Shown here piece after piece: positions 1 through 12,900 of a stretch of 64,000 nt of DNA (its first letter is position 1; each line of letters opens with the position of its first letter). The position numbers and the translations under genes were made by a program. The stretch covers positions 186,001 through 250,000 of the forward strand of contig JANEZZ010001873.1 of assembly GCA_026122225.1 (NCBI GenBank). Direction: 5' to 3'. The notes beneath the pieces are model-generated. The model was not told the DNA's origin. It ran no database searches and saw only the letters and a list, made by a program, of their open reading frames with translations. The DNA is from Heloderma charlesbogerti. Lineage: Eukaryota; Chordata; Lepidosauria; Squamata; Helodermatidae.

Positions 1-531
1 TTTAACATCTCCAGGGTTCTTGGTTGTTTGAAGGATAGAAGTGAATGATTCAGTAATGACAAAACCTTTCAAAGGAAAATAGTGGATTAACATATTGCTA
101 AAAGATATGATTTAAAAGTTCAAAAACATATAGAACTCTTGTTCCTCTGGGCACACACTTATTTATTTATTTAGATGTGTACCCTGCTTTTTGACCAGAG
201 TTACCACAATGGCTGATAACATTCAAATACAACCATTCCATTAAAAACCTTACACTTAAAATACATACCACATACTCAGTTAACTCTACAATAACAAAAG
301 ATGACACTGGCTACATACTATATTATATGAGGGGACAGGGAAACTACAAAAATGGCCTCAATGGGAGTTTCCCTCCCAATGCAAATGGGAGTGCAATTTT
401 CATCAGGTTTGTGGTGATGGGAAAGTGTTAAGCTCTCCCTCCACCCACCACAGTCTCAATCCTGCTTCCCTCCCCACAGTGACAATTGACATTTTTTAAA
501 ATGTGCACGTTAAATGCGGTAATACATTTAA

Positions 532-645
532 GGCACAATTTTATGCATGTTTAGACAGAAAAAAGTCTTAGAACTCCTCTATGCTGGCTGGAAGAATACT
601 GGGAGATGTAGGACTTTTTTCTGTCTAAACATGGATTTGCGCCCT
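532..645. mobile_element. Palindromic MITE, family 1
   Basis: About 114 bp with long inverted arms: gcatgtttagacagaaaaaa on the left and its complement on the right, ending in gcaca-type termini. Sister copies lie at 1247-1360 and 45949-46075, with a half copy at 13561-13619. No coding capacity. Confidence 0.8.
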
Positions 646-786
646 TAGCATCTCATTTCACTTTGCCTGAGTCTTCCAGCAATCGGGAGACAAAAATAAA
701 AGCTAATGAATCTCCCATTTGTTCCATAAGAATATACTTGATTCGTTCCATTTTACTTGCAGTTCAAAGTAAATGAAAATCATGGA

Positions 787-1036
787 CATTATTTATTTAT
801 TTATTTATTGCATTTATACCCCGCCTTTCTCCCTCTCGCAAGGAACTCAAGGCGGCTTACGTTATCCTCCTCCTCACTGTTGTATCCTCACAACAACAAC
901 CCTGTGAGGTAGGTTGGGCTGAGAGTCTGTGACTGGCCCAAAGTCACCCAGTGAGCTTCCATGGCCAAGTGGGGACTAGAACCCGGATCTCCCGGCTCCC
1001 AGTCCGCCACTCTCACCACTACACTACACTGGCTCC
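787..1036 (-). mobile_element. tRNA-headed CORE-SINE with L2/CR1-like tail
   Basis: On the minus strand the copy starts gagccagtgtagtgtagtgg, has a B-box-like gggttctagtcccc and a core ending in ctcacagggttgttgttgtg, and finishes with a ggcggggtataaat tail and (aataa)n. This is the MIR-like layout of a tRNA-derived head with an L2-type tail. A second, older copy is at 51558-51778. Confidence 0.75.
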
Positions 1037-1145
1037 TAACATTTAGTGTCCATTTTTAACTTGCGGAATGAATGTTGAAATTGTTTAACAAAATTCATTG
1101 TTTTGAAAATTCTGCCAGAAAATTAGAAAAAAAGAGTAAATTACA

Positions 1146-1228
1146 GTGCAATCCTATACTGCCTACTCAGAAATAACTTCCACTGAGTTCAATGGGGGTT
1201 ATTCCCAGGTAAGTGGGTACAGGATTAG
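1146..1228. mobile_element. Short palindromic repeat (caatccta family)
   Basis: About 83 bp beginning gtgcaatcctatac and ending gggtacaggatta, with a central inverted pair around cactgagttcaatggggg. The same family recurs at 4420-4495 (partial), 23349-23437, 24260-24341, 29000-29085, 40885-40950, 41703-41781 and 45361-45415. It is a MITE-like dispersed element without coding capacity. Confidence 0.7.
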
Positions 1229-1246
1229 AGATGGGTTATTTATTTA

Positions 1247-1360
1247 GGGCACAAACCTATGCATGTTTAGACAGAAAAAAGTCCTACAAGCATGGCTGGC
1301 TTGGGAATGCTTGGAATTCTAGGACTTTTTTCTGTCTAAACATGCATAAGATTGTGCCTT
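1247..1360. mobile_element. Palindromic MITE, family 1
   Basis: The best-preserved copy of this family in the window. Arms gcatgtttagacagaaaaaa and complement flank a short spacer with gcatggctggctt. Termini read gggcacaaacc and attgtgcct. It lies in the intron after the last DDX60 exon of the window. Confidence 0.85.
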
Positions 1361-1408
1361 TAAGTATTCATTAACTAAGGATTATTTTCATGGAAGAAAC
1401 AGGATTAC

Positions 1409-1609
1409 CTTTGCTTTTGCATCCTCTTTATCCTCTGCTTTTGAAGCCAGCAGCATGAGTCTCAGAATCAGAGAAATACTCAGAGGAAACTGTCCTCGAA
1501 GTTCAGGTACATTTGATTTAATGAGCTTCTGTATTTTGGGCAATGGAATGTCATAGAAATATACATTCCCCAACAAATCTTGACCACGTCGCCCAGCCCG
1601 TCCAGCCAT
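1409..1609 (-). CDS. DDX60: DDX60 coding exon 30: helicase motif VI (last exon in window)
   Basis: 67 in-frame codons, [20 protein letters not shown] then [20 protein letters not shown] and [20 protein letters not shown], ending DAKAK. GRAGRRG supplies the motif VI arginines. The Met is an internal residue (human MSGRAGRRG), not a start. The acceptor is ctcccttag and the donor gtaatcct. Reading continues to the left outside the window. Confidence 0.97.
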
Positions 1610-3954
1610 CTAAGGGAGAAGCAATCAAAATTAGAAACCTAACGAAGTAATAAAGCAAAATTTGAAACCAACACGATTAAGACTGGAGTTGTTGTTTTTT
1701 TACTTCTTTAACATAATTATATGCCATTTCTTAGGGCAAAACCTCCCAAGGCAGTGTACAAAATGTAAAACCATGACACATAATAAAACAATGGTAAAAA
1801 CAATAATAAACCAATAATAAAATCTTTATTTTTTCAGGTAAATTCAGGTAATTCCGTACGGTACCCAATAAAGTCCTGCTTCAATCTTGCTTCAGTTATC
1901 CACACTGTAGTCCAGCCTTCCACAACCTGGTGTCCTCCAGATGTGTTGGACTGCAACTCCTATCATCTGCAGCCAGCATGAAGTTGCATTCCAACATATC
2001 CAAGGGGCTCCGGTGACATCCAGGCTGGACTATCGTAAAGACAGGGGCTGCCTTTCCAGACAGTTCGGAAATTTCAACTGGTACAAAATGCAGCTGCACC
2101 AGTACTGGAAGATCCTAGGCGATCAGATCATGTGACACTTCTGTTGTATCAGCTGCAATATAGGTATCACAGCTTGGGTCCAACTTAAAGTGCTGGCAAT
2201 GGCCTTTAAAGCTCTGAGCTATTTGGGTCCAGGTTACTTCGAAGGGCTGCTTTCACTCAGATATCAATATTGGAAGCCTTGCATTCTGCCTGTCAAAGCA
2301 ATTAGGCTGGCAGGGAGGAGAGATAGGGCCTTCTCGGTGGTGACCCCCAGTGAATGTTGTTGTTGAGAAGTTATTCTCATCAAGGTACAAATATTTTTAT
2401 TTCCATCCATTTCTTTTAGAGACTGAAGGCCAAACTAAAGTTATTGCTTAAATATGTGTTATACTCCAGCAGAATTTCAAGTTGTCAAACACCAGACACA
2501 AGTACTTGAAACTGGGACTCAGGGATATTGAAAAGGGAGATGGAAATCTCCACAGCCAAAGAAGTGTAATATGAGCAGAGGCCAGATCCCACAAACAGCA
2601 CCATATACAGGTGGAGAAAACAGTCCTGGGGCCCACCTACACCGCTTTCAACCTTCACTCCGTTGTAACTGTGCAGCACTGCAGCTGCAAATTAGCTTCT
2701 GCTGTGGTACACGTGCAATTTACTGCAGACTTCTCCAACAGGAAAATCCATGGTGCCCTGACACATACCTGCTGAAGCGAAGTAAACTGCAGCAGTCATG
2801 CTGCTCTTTTTTTTACCATTATATTTAAATGCACAGCAGGTGGCCTGCTTCTTCGTTACCATGCCAACAGTTTGGCAGTCCTCCAGCCCGAGACACCCGC
2901 GATAGTTTGCACATGCCAAGGCGTGTGCCCATGACAGGTACATGCCTAACCAAAATGGTGGCTGGAGAGAAGTTGGTCCTGGACATTCTGCTCACCCGAC
3001 AACCCCTCCCCCGGCCCTTGGCCGCTGACTCCAAAGCAGCCATTGCGAAGATACGCAGCTGTGAAGGTGTGGTTGAAGCAATGAGCACACTTCTCCGTGC
3101 CTCTAACTGCACAGCCACGAAGGAACAGACAGGAGCGAAGGGGCGTCGGAGTGACACAAGCACTAGGCACGCCTACCACACGCCCTCCACAAAATGTGAA
3201 GTCATTTCAGGGAAGGGACAGACAGTGCACAACTGCGGGAAACCTGCAGCAAACCAAAAAGATCGCAGCAAAACGCTTCTTTGGAAATCCTCATTTTCCG
3301 GGTGAAAACCACGGTTTGGCTGCGAACTGGCAACCGCATCGTATGTCCCAAAGTACCTGAAATCACAGCAGCTCCAGAGTAAATGGCTCGTGTAGATGGG
3401 GCCCTGAACTCTTTAGCAAGCCAATTGCCGGGCCTAATTTTTACATAGCACTGGCTACTGGGCATCTAGATTTTTTCAGCCATCCTCAAACCATTATAAA
3501 ATAATGCTGCAGTGTTATTTATGTATTTATTTACACAGAGAACAATTTTATGGCATCTATGGAATTCATCAAAATGTATGATGACCATAAAAAATACAGG
3601 GTATAATCCATCTCCATGCAGCAGGATGGGTCATCACAGGGAGGGCTTAATGGAGCCCTTTCCTCCTCCCTGCATAGCTACCCTGTAGCATGTAGTCACC
3701 ACAGCATATCAGCCATTACACAGAATACAAGGCCACCACACACCTCTTCAGCATTAATCCAACTTTCTTTATCCTCTTAAATCCTTACCGCCATTATTGT
3801 TGTTGCTGGTTTTATTGCTGGTTTGCTGTTGGCGTTTATTGTTGTTTTTATGATTTTAGCACTTCTAATATTTTAACCTTTTATGTATTTACTGCTGTAA
3901 GCTGCCTTGGGAGGACTTCTGCCCTGAAAGGCGGCCAAGAAGTGTTAGTGAGTT

Positions 3955-3995
<41 letters not shown>

Positions 3996-6900
3996 AAGCA
4001 GGCAGGCAGGCAGGCAGGCAGGCAAGCAAGCAAGCAAGCAAGCAGGCAAACCAGAGTAACTTGTTTGCTAGGGCCCTGGTGATGAGAGAAACAGGTTGAT
4101 GGGCAGTATCCAATGCTGCCTCTGTGCCAGCGAGACCCACTGCTAGTGCAGAGGGGAGCTAACGATTCTGAAAGTTATTGGAAACAAGGCTAAACACTTG
4201 TTTCTGGAATGGGGCAGGACCATGGAGCCCACAGAAGGAATTTCTGCTGACCTGCCCAAGTCTGAAACAAGCATTTCTGCTTCTTTCCAGGGTAAGAAGC
4301 ACTAATTCCCCACTGTGCAAGCCATGGGTCCCACGGGCACAATGAAATGAGCAGTAGCACAGCAACAGTACTGGATACTACCCAATGAGTTTAAGTGAGA
4401 GGTGCACAGTGGGTTGACTTCGATGTTAGTCCTGCTTAGAGTAGACCCATTGAAAAGAATGGGACAAGTTAGGCCAACATTGGATACAATCCCATATTCC
4501 CACACTAGAGTCTGATGGGGTATCTGACAGTGCATGTGTGCTGAGGGCTGGGAGGGAAGAGGACTACACTCTCTGTGAATCCCTCCCCATGTAGACTGCT
4601 GTGTCCATACAGTTTTGGACAGGCCCAGTTTTATATAGATGCAAGCAGTATATTGTTGTGACCAGTTCCAAAATATATATGAGCTTTTGTCTAGGTCTTT
4701 AAAATATTTATATATGAATGACATTTATGCACCAGCCAATAATCTGTTCTCTGGGTAGCTTACAAATAGAGATTAAAATAATTAAATACAAAAGAGCATA
4801 AAACCATAAAACTGAATACAATGTAAAATGTGATATAGCATAAAACCAGCAGCAGAGGATAAAAACAATGCAACAAAGCTCACAGTATGTCATTACCTGT
4901 CTATAGTTCAGCGCATCCAAATATACAGAATTCTGTACAAAAACAACAGATTTACACGGCATGTTGACTCCCAAAGCCAAGGTCCCTGTGGCTGTCACTA
5001 CCTAAAAAAATAAAAATAAATTAGTTATAATTTTAAAAGATAGTTATTAACATCAACGAGCAATATTAATACCATAATAACTATTAATGCAGCACAACAC
5101 CTAGCTACGTAGACAGGAATAAAGTGGGGTTGGGAGGAGGAGGAGGAATATCAGAAATACTGGCAAAATCTGAATGGACTCCAGTTACTGAGACTTATTA
5201 ATATTTATTTAGTTTCAGTTTCTATTCCATCCTTTGGCAAGGCTGAAAGCGCTTAACAACGATCTTAAGAAGAAATTAAATGGTATAACATAAAAATACA
5301 TACATTAAAATTACCCCATTCCTACATAAACCCAAATTGTTAAAGCCAGCCTACAAACGCATATGGATCATGATTTTTTTAAATACCACAGCTGCTATAG
5401 TTAAAAGCTCATGTAAAACTGGTGTGACTAGCTGGAGAAGACCAAACTAGTTACAAGCCTTACATGCATCCCTTCCATGCATGGAGGATGGGAAATCACC
5501 AGAAAGAGGGGTGACTGAACAAGGGAGGGGCAGGAGGACAGAAGGGAATTAGCTGGCCCAGTTTATTCCCTTTGCCTGCCTCCCTTTCTTCCCTTACCAC
5601 ACAGTCAGAGTGCCTGTGGGGACACTCCAGCGTCCATCCACCAATGGAGACCTATGCATGTACATTAATTGCACAAGAAGCAGGAGGAGCTCAATTCATG
5701 GACTTTCATGTGCCAAAAGAAGAAGCACATTTCCTGTCAGGAAATGTTATTGACTCCTAATTTAAATGTGACACTGGACATAGAAGAAACACTTTCCAAT
5801 ACAGGATTCCACATGGCTAGTGACATATTTTTAACTGGAATGCTGATGCAATGGAACTCTAAGGTGTTCATACCACCCATGTAGTGACAGTGACCCAATT
5901 TAAATATGATGCCAGGCGCATGGAACCCCACATGCTTAAAAAAAAAAAAAAACATGCCATTTTTAAATGAGGCTTGAGTGGTGAGAGGAAGAAAGGATCA
6001 GTCAAGCCAGTCAATCCCCCTCCTTTCTGAACCTCAGTCGCTCCTTGATCTGCCAGCTTCCCGTCTACACCACGAATGGGGAACGTGGAGCCCTCCAGCT
6101 GTTGTTGGACTGTAACTCCCATTAACCTCACCATCAGCTATGCTATGCTGGCTTAGGGCTGATGGGAGAGGAAGTTCACCAATATCTGGAGGGCCACATG
6201 TTCCCCCACCCCCTGCTCTACACTCTATTAATATATCAAACTCAAAAAGAGAAGACAAGGGCCCCCAAGGAAGCTACAAAAATATTAAAATTAACCATAA
6301 CACAAAATAGTCAAGCACACACAAAAATGCAAGCATACGCAAAAAGTGGGTGATCAGTAAAACTGCTATTACACTGAGGAAAAGTCTGGAGAAAACTGGT
6401 ATACCTGGATAAATCCTTTCCTGAAAAGCATCTCCACCATTTGCCTTCCTCTCTGTTCCACCGAGGCATGGTGATATCCAATGCCTCTTAGTGCCAATTC
6501 TTTCAGTACTTTGTTCTTTCTCAGGAATTTTGCTCGATCAAATATCTTGTCCAAAGACTAAGGGGAAAAAGTGAATTTTAAAATACTTTTACACTTATCA
6601 AAGCAAAATTTAAACTCACTGTACATTCCTACATTTGGAGGCTCTGGGGTAGTGCAGTCTTAGACTTTTGGGGGAGACCTCATGTTGCCACCAGGGGGAG
6701 ATACTTCATCTCAGCTCCAGACTGGCATCTCTACACCATCCTAAGATCCTGCATTTAAAATGGGGCTTTCTGCTTCCATTTTAAATGCAGGATCACAATG
6801 ACTCCCTTTTTTGCATGCTTCCTTTCCCCCACCCCCACGCCTTTCCCCCTCCTTCTCCCTGTATCTGAGTCTTCCACTATCTTTCATTGATCTCACTCCT

Positions 6901-9900
6901 CTACTTGCTGCTTTTACTCTTTTCATGGAGGAAACTGAAGCGGAACACAACGGGGTAATTTGATAGCTCATTATCTGCGATCTATTTAAAAATGGAACAA
7001 AGGGCATTTAGTGCAGGAGATGCCTTGAATGATCACGGCATCATGTAAAGAGCCCGCAAACATCCATGAAGGAGCAATTTCAATTGCAGGATAAAAGCTC
7101 ATTGTGAAGGAGCCCTGAGTCCGGACTCTGAACAGCACTTCATTTCCCTGTACTAACTTGGAAAACAAATGTTTAAAACCACCACAACAGGATTAAAAAA
7201 TGCTAGACCTTGTAAGGCTCTAAGGTGCCTATTTAAATTACTAGAATAAGGAAAGAACTGAAGATGACAGAGGAATGTCCCACTGGGTTCAAACTATTTC
7301 CAAACGCACATTTATACTGAACCCTTCAGCATTTCTTGCTCTGCCCTGTCCTGTCCTTGTACTGGTCTTTCACAGGGTGGGAAGACTGCCCCACCGCAGT
7401 GTCTCCAAGAATGGAATTTATGGTCAATCTAAATGTTCCTTTCCTTGGAGGCTGGGTGCGGGCAGGGTGTACTGTCCCTGCAATAGGCTCTGAACTCTTA
7501 ATTTAGATGTGCCATTTAGTGATAAATCAGATCCAGGTTTACTGATAAAGGAGTACTTTATTGAGTAACTTACAGCACACAGGCGTACCCAAAGGTTGGA
7601 TCAGACAGCTTCTCGAAACCCAGAACCATCGGGTACAATGGGTCTTATATAATACATGTTTGTAATGAGGCAGCATAACAGCAGCAAGCACCCCCTAGCA
7701 TCCATTCCCAGCATAGACTAGCATTGCATGGTTCCCAGCAGAGCCACCTGGGAACCAGGTAAACAACCTCTGCTTCTCAGGCACAGCAGTGATAAGATAC
7801 TCCTCATTAGCAAGGAATGTGCTTGGAACTGCTTCTCACCCTTCTGACTCATCTGGCTACATCAAGAGGCCTGTTAAGGGAAACAGCAGCCCTCTGACCA
7901 AAGCCAGAGAGCATTATGGATCTAAGCCACTCTAAAACTACTAATAGCTTGGTTCCGGCCTGGGGCCTTACAGGGGGGCAGTCTTTGACTTTGGGGATAT
8001 AGAAAAGCAGGGAAAGACCTACTCTTTGACGTACATCACCCCCAGTAGAATGCACCTCCCAAAGGACATGCCTGAAAAGTATACATCAATGCAGTAATGT
8101 CTGACAATGATACAGACTGATTTCCACAATCCCCTTACATAGCAGATCAATAACTAACTCGAAAGGCTACATTTTGCATTCATTCATAGTAATAGTTTCA
8201 AACCTTGAATGCTTGTGGTGGCTCATGGGTTGCCAAGAATCAAAACCAGCTGCGACAAGCTGGTTAGACTAGTTCTTCCATTATGGTGGTGACACAGGAG
8301 CCACTGCAGTAGTTTCTTCCCATGCTACCAGGTTAATATGAGAAGCTATGAGAGAGGAACCAATGCTGCAGCTCCTCTACATTCCAGCTTTACTGCAGTT
8401 TCTAGCATCTCCATAGCCCTATTCAGGTGTTCTGTAGCTGTGTTCACTCAATGCATGAGGAGAGGGAGCACTCTAGTCCCTCCCTCCTCCCCACATGTTT
8501 CCATTCCCCTCTACTCACGGACAGCGACTTTCTGAAGAGGAGGGTCTCCATGCGATACAGGACACAGATTTTCCAGTATCCTTGATCACGTGGAGAGCTT
8601 CCATGGATACAAGAGGCTCTCCTCTTCAGAAAGTTACCCTGCACAAGTAGAGGGCGATGGAAACGCTCAGGGAAAAGGAGCTAGAACGCTCCCTTGCCTC
8701 ACACATTTTATGAACACGGATACGGAATGCCTGAATAGGGCTCCTGTGGTCTTCAGCTTCTCACATTACCCCAGTGATGGAGGGAGGAGCAACACTGCAG
8801 TGTCTCCCACACTGCCAGAGTAAAAAGTGAACCTAGTCTGAAGAGATTTCTACTTTAACATAAAGACATATCAATCGGTTTATTGAATGTAGCATTCTAC
8901 CTTATGAAATGAAACCATTCTATAAAATTAAACAGTAGGTCTGTCAAATCTGCTTATCATTTCTACAATTTGTAACATAAATGCAAAGAGATGTTTAAAT
9001 GAGTAAGAAAACCTTTGTCTGTATAAACTAATTTATGTTAATCAGAAATTTGTGGAGAAATTCATATCCTGGAATATGCTGTGACATACACAAAATATAA
9101 ACTTAAAAATTAGCTGGTTTCATAAGAAAACAGGGATTATTGTTCTACAGCACAGCACTTAATTTTGCATGTCTGTTTGGATCGTTATGGCAGCTTTTCA
9201 GTAAATCAAGAGAAGAAATCGTTGATCAAACAAAAATATTCCTATTTTTAATATTGGAAATTAAAGAGTTTTAAGCTCACCTCATTATCAATAGCATTTT
9301 CATTGGCGTATGTGCAGTCAGAAGGGATTTCAGAAATCTTCTCCAGTTTATTCTTTAGGCTATCAAGCTCAGCCTCCAAAATTATTTTTTTGTCATCTTT
9401 ACGTGTTAGTTTAAGGTCACTGCACAGAAGTATAGATTCATTACCAAACAACCAACATTCTCAGTTTCACATCTACCCAGTCCACCAATCCTTATGCCTC
9501 ATTATGTATTTTGTACTTGTGAGAGAGAGTGGCTGGGTTCAAACAACAAAATAACCCACACTCAAGGGTGTGAGTTGTCATTGAACCATGTGTTGCTGAA
9601 ATGTGGGTTATGTCTGAACCCAGCTGCGATAACAAACCATAGTTTGTTAACCACAAACAACCCACAGTTCACAACCCAAAAACAAACCATGGGTTCTCTT
9701 TTTTTTTTTTAATACTTTTTATTCTATTTTTTATCTTTATAAATAAAATAAACAGTACCAACAACCTAATCAATTTCCCAACAATACAGTATTCTTAGGA
9801 GGACACAGCAAAAACGATAAAGAAAAAGAAAAAAAGAAAGAAAAAGAAAACAGAAGAAGGAGAAGAAGAAAGCATGAAAAAAAAGTTATTTAAAAGGATT

Positions 9901-12900
9901 AAATTTAAACTCCATTACACAGAAACTTCAAATCCCATTCTACTTAAAATTATACCTATAACACTGGCAATATTACAATTCAGTACAGCATAAATAATCA
10001 ACCTTGCATTTCAATATCATATCCTCAGTCTTATAACAAGGAAGCAGGCCTACAATTCATTTCCAGTAACCATGTATTGCCCTTCAGCTAACATATAATA
10101 GTAAAGCTTAACAATTTAACCAGCCAAAACTCTTACTAACCAGTCTCATAATAATAGTAATAAAAAAGGCGATTAAAAAGGATAAATAATAATAACAAAT
10201 CACTAATAAATTTTATAATGTTATATAATAATAAAGCTTAAAAGCAACCTTACATCACTAATGTATTTTGTACTAGATATATACATGAATGTGCACATTT
10301 CTATACACCCTCAAACAGTAAATTTAAGTACAGTATATCATACCCATTTTAAAAAGAGAGAAAGAAAGAAAAATGAGAGAGAGAGAGAGAAAAGGACGGA
10401 TATATATTATATCCAGAGCAATTATCTAATTATATAATATTATATATATTATAATATATATAATATATATTATATCCAGAGCAATTATCTCTGGCCTAGC
10501 CTGAATCTTGCAGACTAAACATAGCCAGTTAACAAAACACGTTTGTAGATTCCAGTTCACGGGGCTGGAACCAAAATCTCATGCGATTTTCCATTTAGCC
10601 ACGCCTCTGCCATTTCGTGATTTAGAAACTTCTTCATCTGGCCTTCAGAAAAAATGCAAAATGTAGCAGGATATTTTAAGTGATAGTGTAAGTTCATTTG
10701 TTTTGCCAAATTTTTCGCCTTGATAAATTGCCTTCTTTTATCAGCAACTTCTTTGGTGTAATCCGGAAATAGCATAACTTTATCTTGTTTCCAGAAAAGA
10801 TTTCGGCCCTCTCTTGCCAAACGCGGGATATCATTTTTTGTGGAGATTCTTGCAAATTGGACTATAATCATATAACCAGTCCCTTTGGCATTTGACACAC
10901 AGAATACCTGCTCAATATCAAATGAATAATCAGACGGCACAGGGAGTATCTCATGCAAAAGCTTATCTATAAAAGTACACAAATTTACATCAGTAGGTAA
11001 ATCTTTAATACCAACGCTACGTACATTTGCCCTGTGCGCAAAAGCCTCCAGTTGAGAAATTCTAACAGAAAAATTGTTGAAAAAAGCTTGTGACATAATC
11101 TTGTTCCCTGCCACCCGATCTTGCAGCTCATTAACCTTCGTCTCCATTTTTTGCCAAGAAGTGTTGATTAAATCCACAGCCCCTTGCAGGGCAGTGATGG
11201 AATTTTGAACTGTATCCAACCTCTTAGCCTGTTCAGCAAATTGCGAAGACAAAGTTTTTATCAGAGCAAGTAACTCCCCTGTATCTTCAGTTCTCGGAGA
11301 CTTTGCCAAGGGAGGTATGGGGGGGTGGTAGATGGCAATCCTTTTTTTCGCCTTGATGTAGCCATCCTTCTCTTCAAACAGATCTTGCAGGTCCTCAGAT
11401 ATTGTTGATATTTCTTAATCCATTCCTCAAATATTGTTGGTATTTCTTAATCCATAAACTACAATGGAGCACGTCAGCCCTAATTTCTCCTAATTAAATA
11501 GGAGGTTCAAAACAACTTTGAGCGATGATTAAGCTCTGGCAGACTAGTCTCAGAGTCCAACCCCCCTGCTAATTTGCACAGAGGATTATCTTCCAAAACT
11601 TCATCCAGATGCTGCTCCTGTCTCCCCTTTTAATTCCAGGGGAGAGATTAAAAGGTTTTTCAACCTTTTAAAAAGCTGTTTGAGATCGTGTCCCGCGGAA
11701 GCTCCGCGGAACGCTGCAGGGCGACATTGGCTCCAACCACTGGCTCCAATGTCAGAAGAGAAACCATGGGTTCTCTTCATGGCTTATTCATGGTTAACGA
11801 ACCATGGTTTGTTAACACGGCTGAGTTCAGACAACCTGAGAACCCATGGTTCAACAACAACCCATGGTTCATCAACAACCCACACTCAGCCCATACTCAA
11901 TCCTTGAGTGTGGGTTATCATGTTGTCTGAACCCAGTCAGAGAGAGTGTGAGAGAGACTTAAAAGTCTTTTATATGTGTCACAAAGTAAAATGGACCATG
12001 AAAATCCCATGTAAAAATGTGTTTACATATACATCTTAAGTACTAGTGACAGATGGATGTGGCAGTGCCCGTGCATGTCTGTGATTGGCTTCAGACGATA
12101 CAATAACCAACAATGGGTTGAATAAGCCATCATGGCTTCTTTAACCGATCGTTGGTTATCACATCGTCTGTGGGGAATTTTTTAATCCACGATGGCTTAT
12201 TTAGCCAAAATAAGCCACTCTGATAACCCTGATACTCTGGCACTAGAATTACAAAATGACAGCTTTCCCCGAGTACGATAACAGCCTCACCCTATTGTGC
12301 TACCCTGCTACAGTGAAGTTACACAATGACAGCCTTCACTGATCACTACTTTGAAAGTGCGCAACTTGAGAAATAGGGGAATAGGGAGAGAACTGCTCAC
12401 TTTTCCATGAAGAAGCACACTTCTTCAATAATCCACTTCAGCATCTGTAGGCTTCCCATGAAGGCACCTGTGCAATTTTGCCCCATTCGAGCAAACCATC
12501 AAGGAGTTATAGCTGCCACCCCCCTTTTCCTGTTATGCACACTGTTACATGAAGAAGCAAAATTGCACAATTATCCACTACAGCATCTGAGGGCACCCCA
12601 CCTGTGCAATTTCACCCCATTCCAGCAAACTGTCAGAGAGCTCCCACACTCTTTTTCCTTCTCTGGTCACTCTTCCTTGAAGAAGCAAAATGATGGGAGG
12701 GAGATGCATAGTTGCACTTTTGTGCAATTTCACTTTAGCGCTAAAGCCAGCAATGTCTGGGATTGGGGGTGAAATGTGAAACTACTCTTTATTGTTGTTG
12801 ATTTTGGACAATAACGGCATCTATGCCAGCAATACCTATGGAGGGAAATCCGCAATTCAGGGTTTTGTCCTGATCCTGCAACCCCCCGTTTATTTGTGCC

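Larger units (their letters stand above)
9701..11760 (-). mobile_element. L1-type retrotransposon with ORF1 only (HAL1-like)
   Basis: A 2.06-kb insertion flanked by the 17-bp duplication aaaccatgggttctctt (9684-9700 and 11761-11777). The minus-strand copy ends in an A-run (T-run at about 9699-9710), as target-primed LINE integration leaves. It has a GC-rich 5' leader, an ORF1 pseudogene at 10557-11365 and about 850 bp of AT-rich 3' sequence with a pyrimidine-rich stretch, but no endonuclease or reverse transcriptase ORF2. Either a non-autonomous half-L1 family or an internally deleted L1. Confidence 0.75.
9532..11938. mobile_element. Palindromic DNA transposon (ctgggttcagacaac ends), split by an L1 insertion
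   Basis: The two halves, 9532-9700 and 11761-11938, are inverted copies with ends ctgggttcaaacaac and gttgtctgaacccag and many aaccatggttt blocks. The 10-mer agagagagtg flanks both sides (9522-9531 and 11939-11948), consistent with a target duplication in an (AG)-rich site. A possible relative abuts 37648-37778. Confidence 0.7.

Noticed and set aside
1388..1609. Met at 1609 as the start of a separate small gene
   Set aside because: It is an internal residue of the DDX60 motif VI exon, preceded by an acceptor AG and continuing from exon 29.
2829..3305. 158-codon plus-strand open frame
   Set aside because: Sits wholly within a MITE-like element with inverted ends, with overlapping frames on the opposite strand and no protein similarity.
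3957..4049. CRISPR-like repeat array
   Set aside because: Plain di- and tetranucleotide microsatellite in a vertebrate intron; no spacers.
9248..9451. 67-codon frame starting upstream of exon 27 as an independent gene
   Set aside because: Only the part 9281-9419 is coding; both ends run past clear splice sites of DDX60.
12407..12772. 121-codon plus-strand open frame
   Set aside because: Produced by the tandem duplication; repeated HSSLKK-type residues and no splice context.
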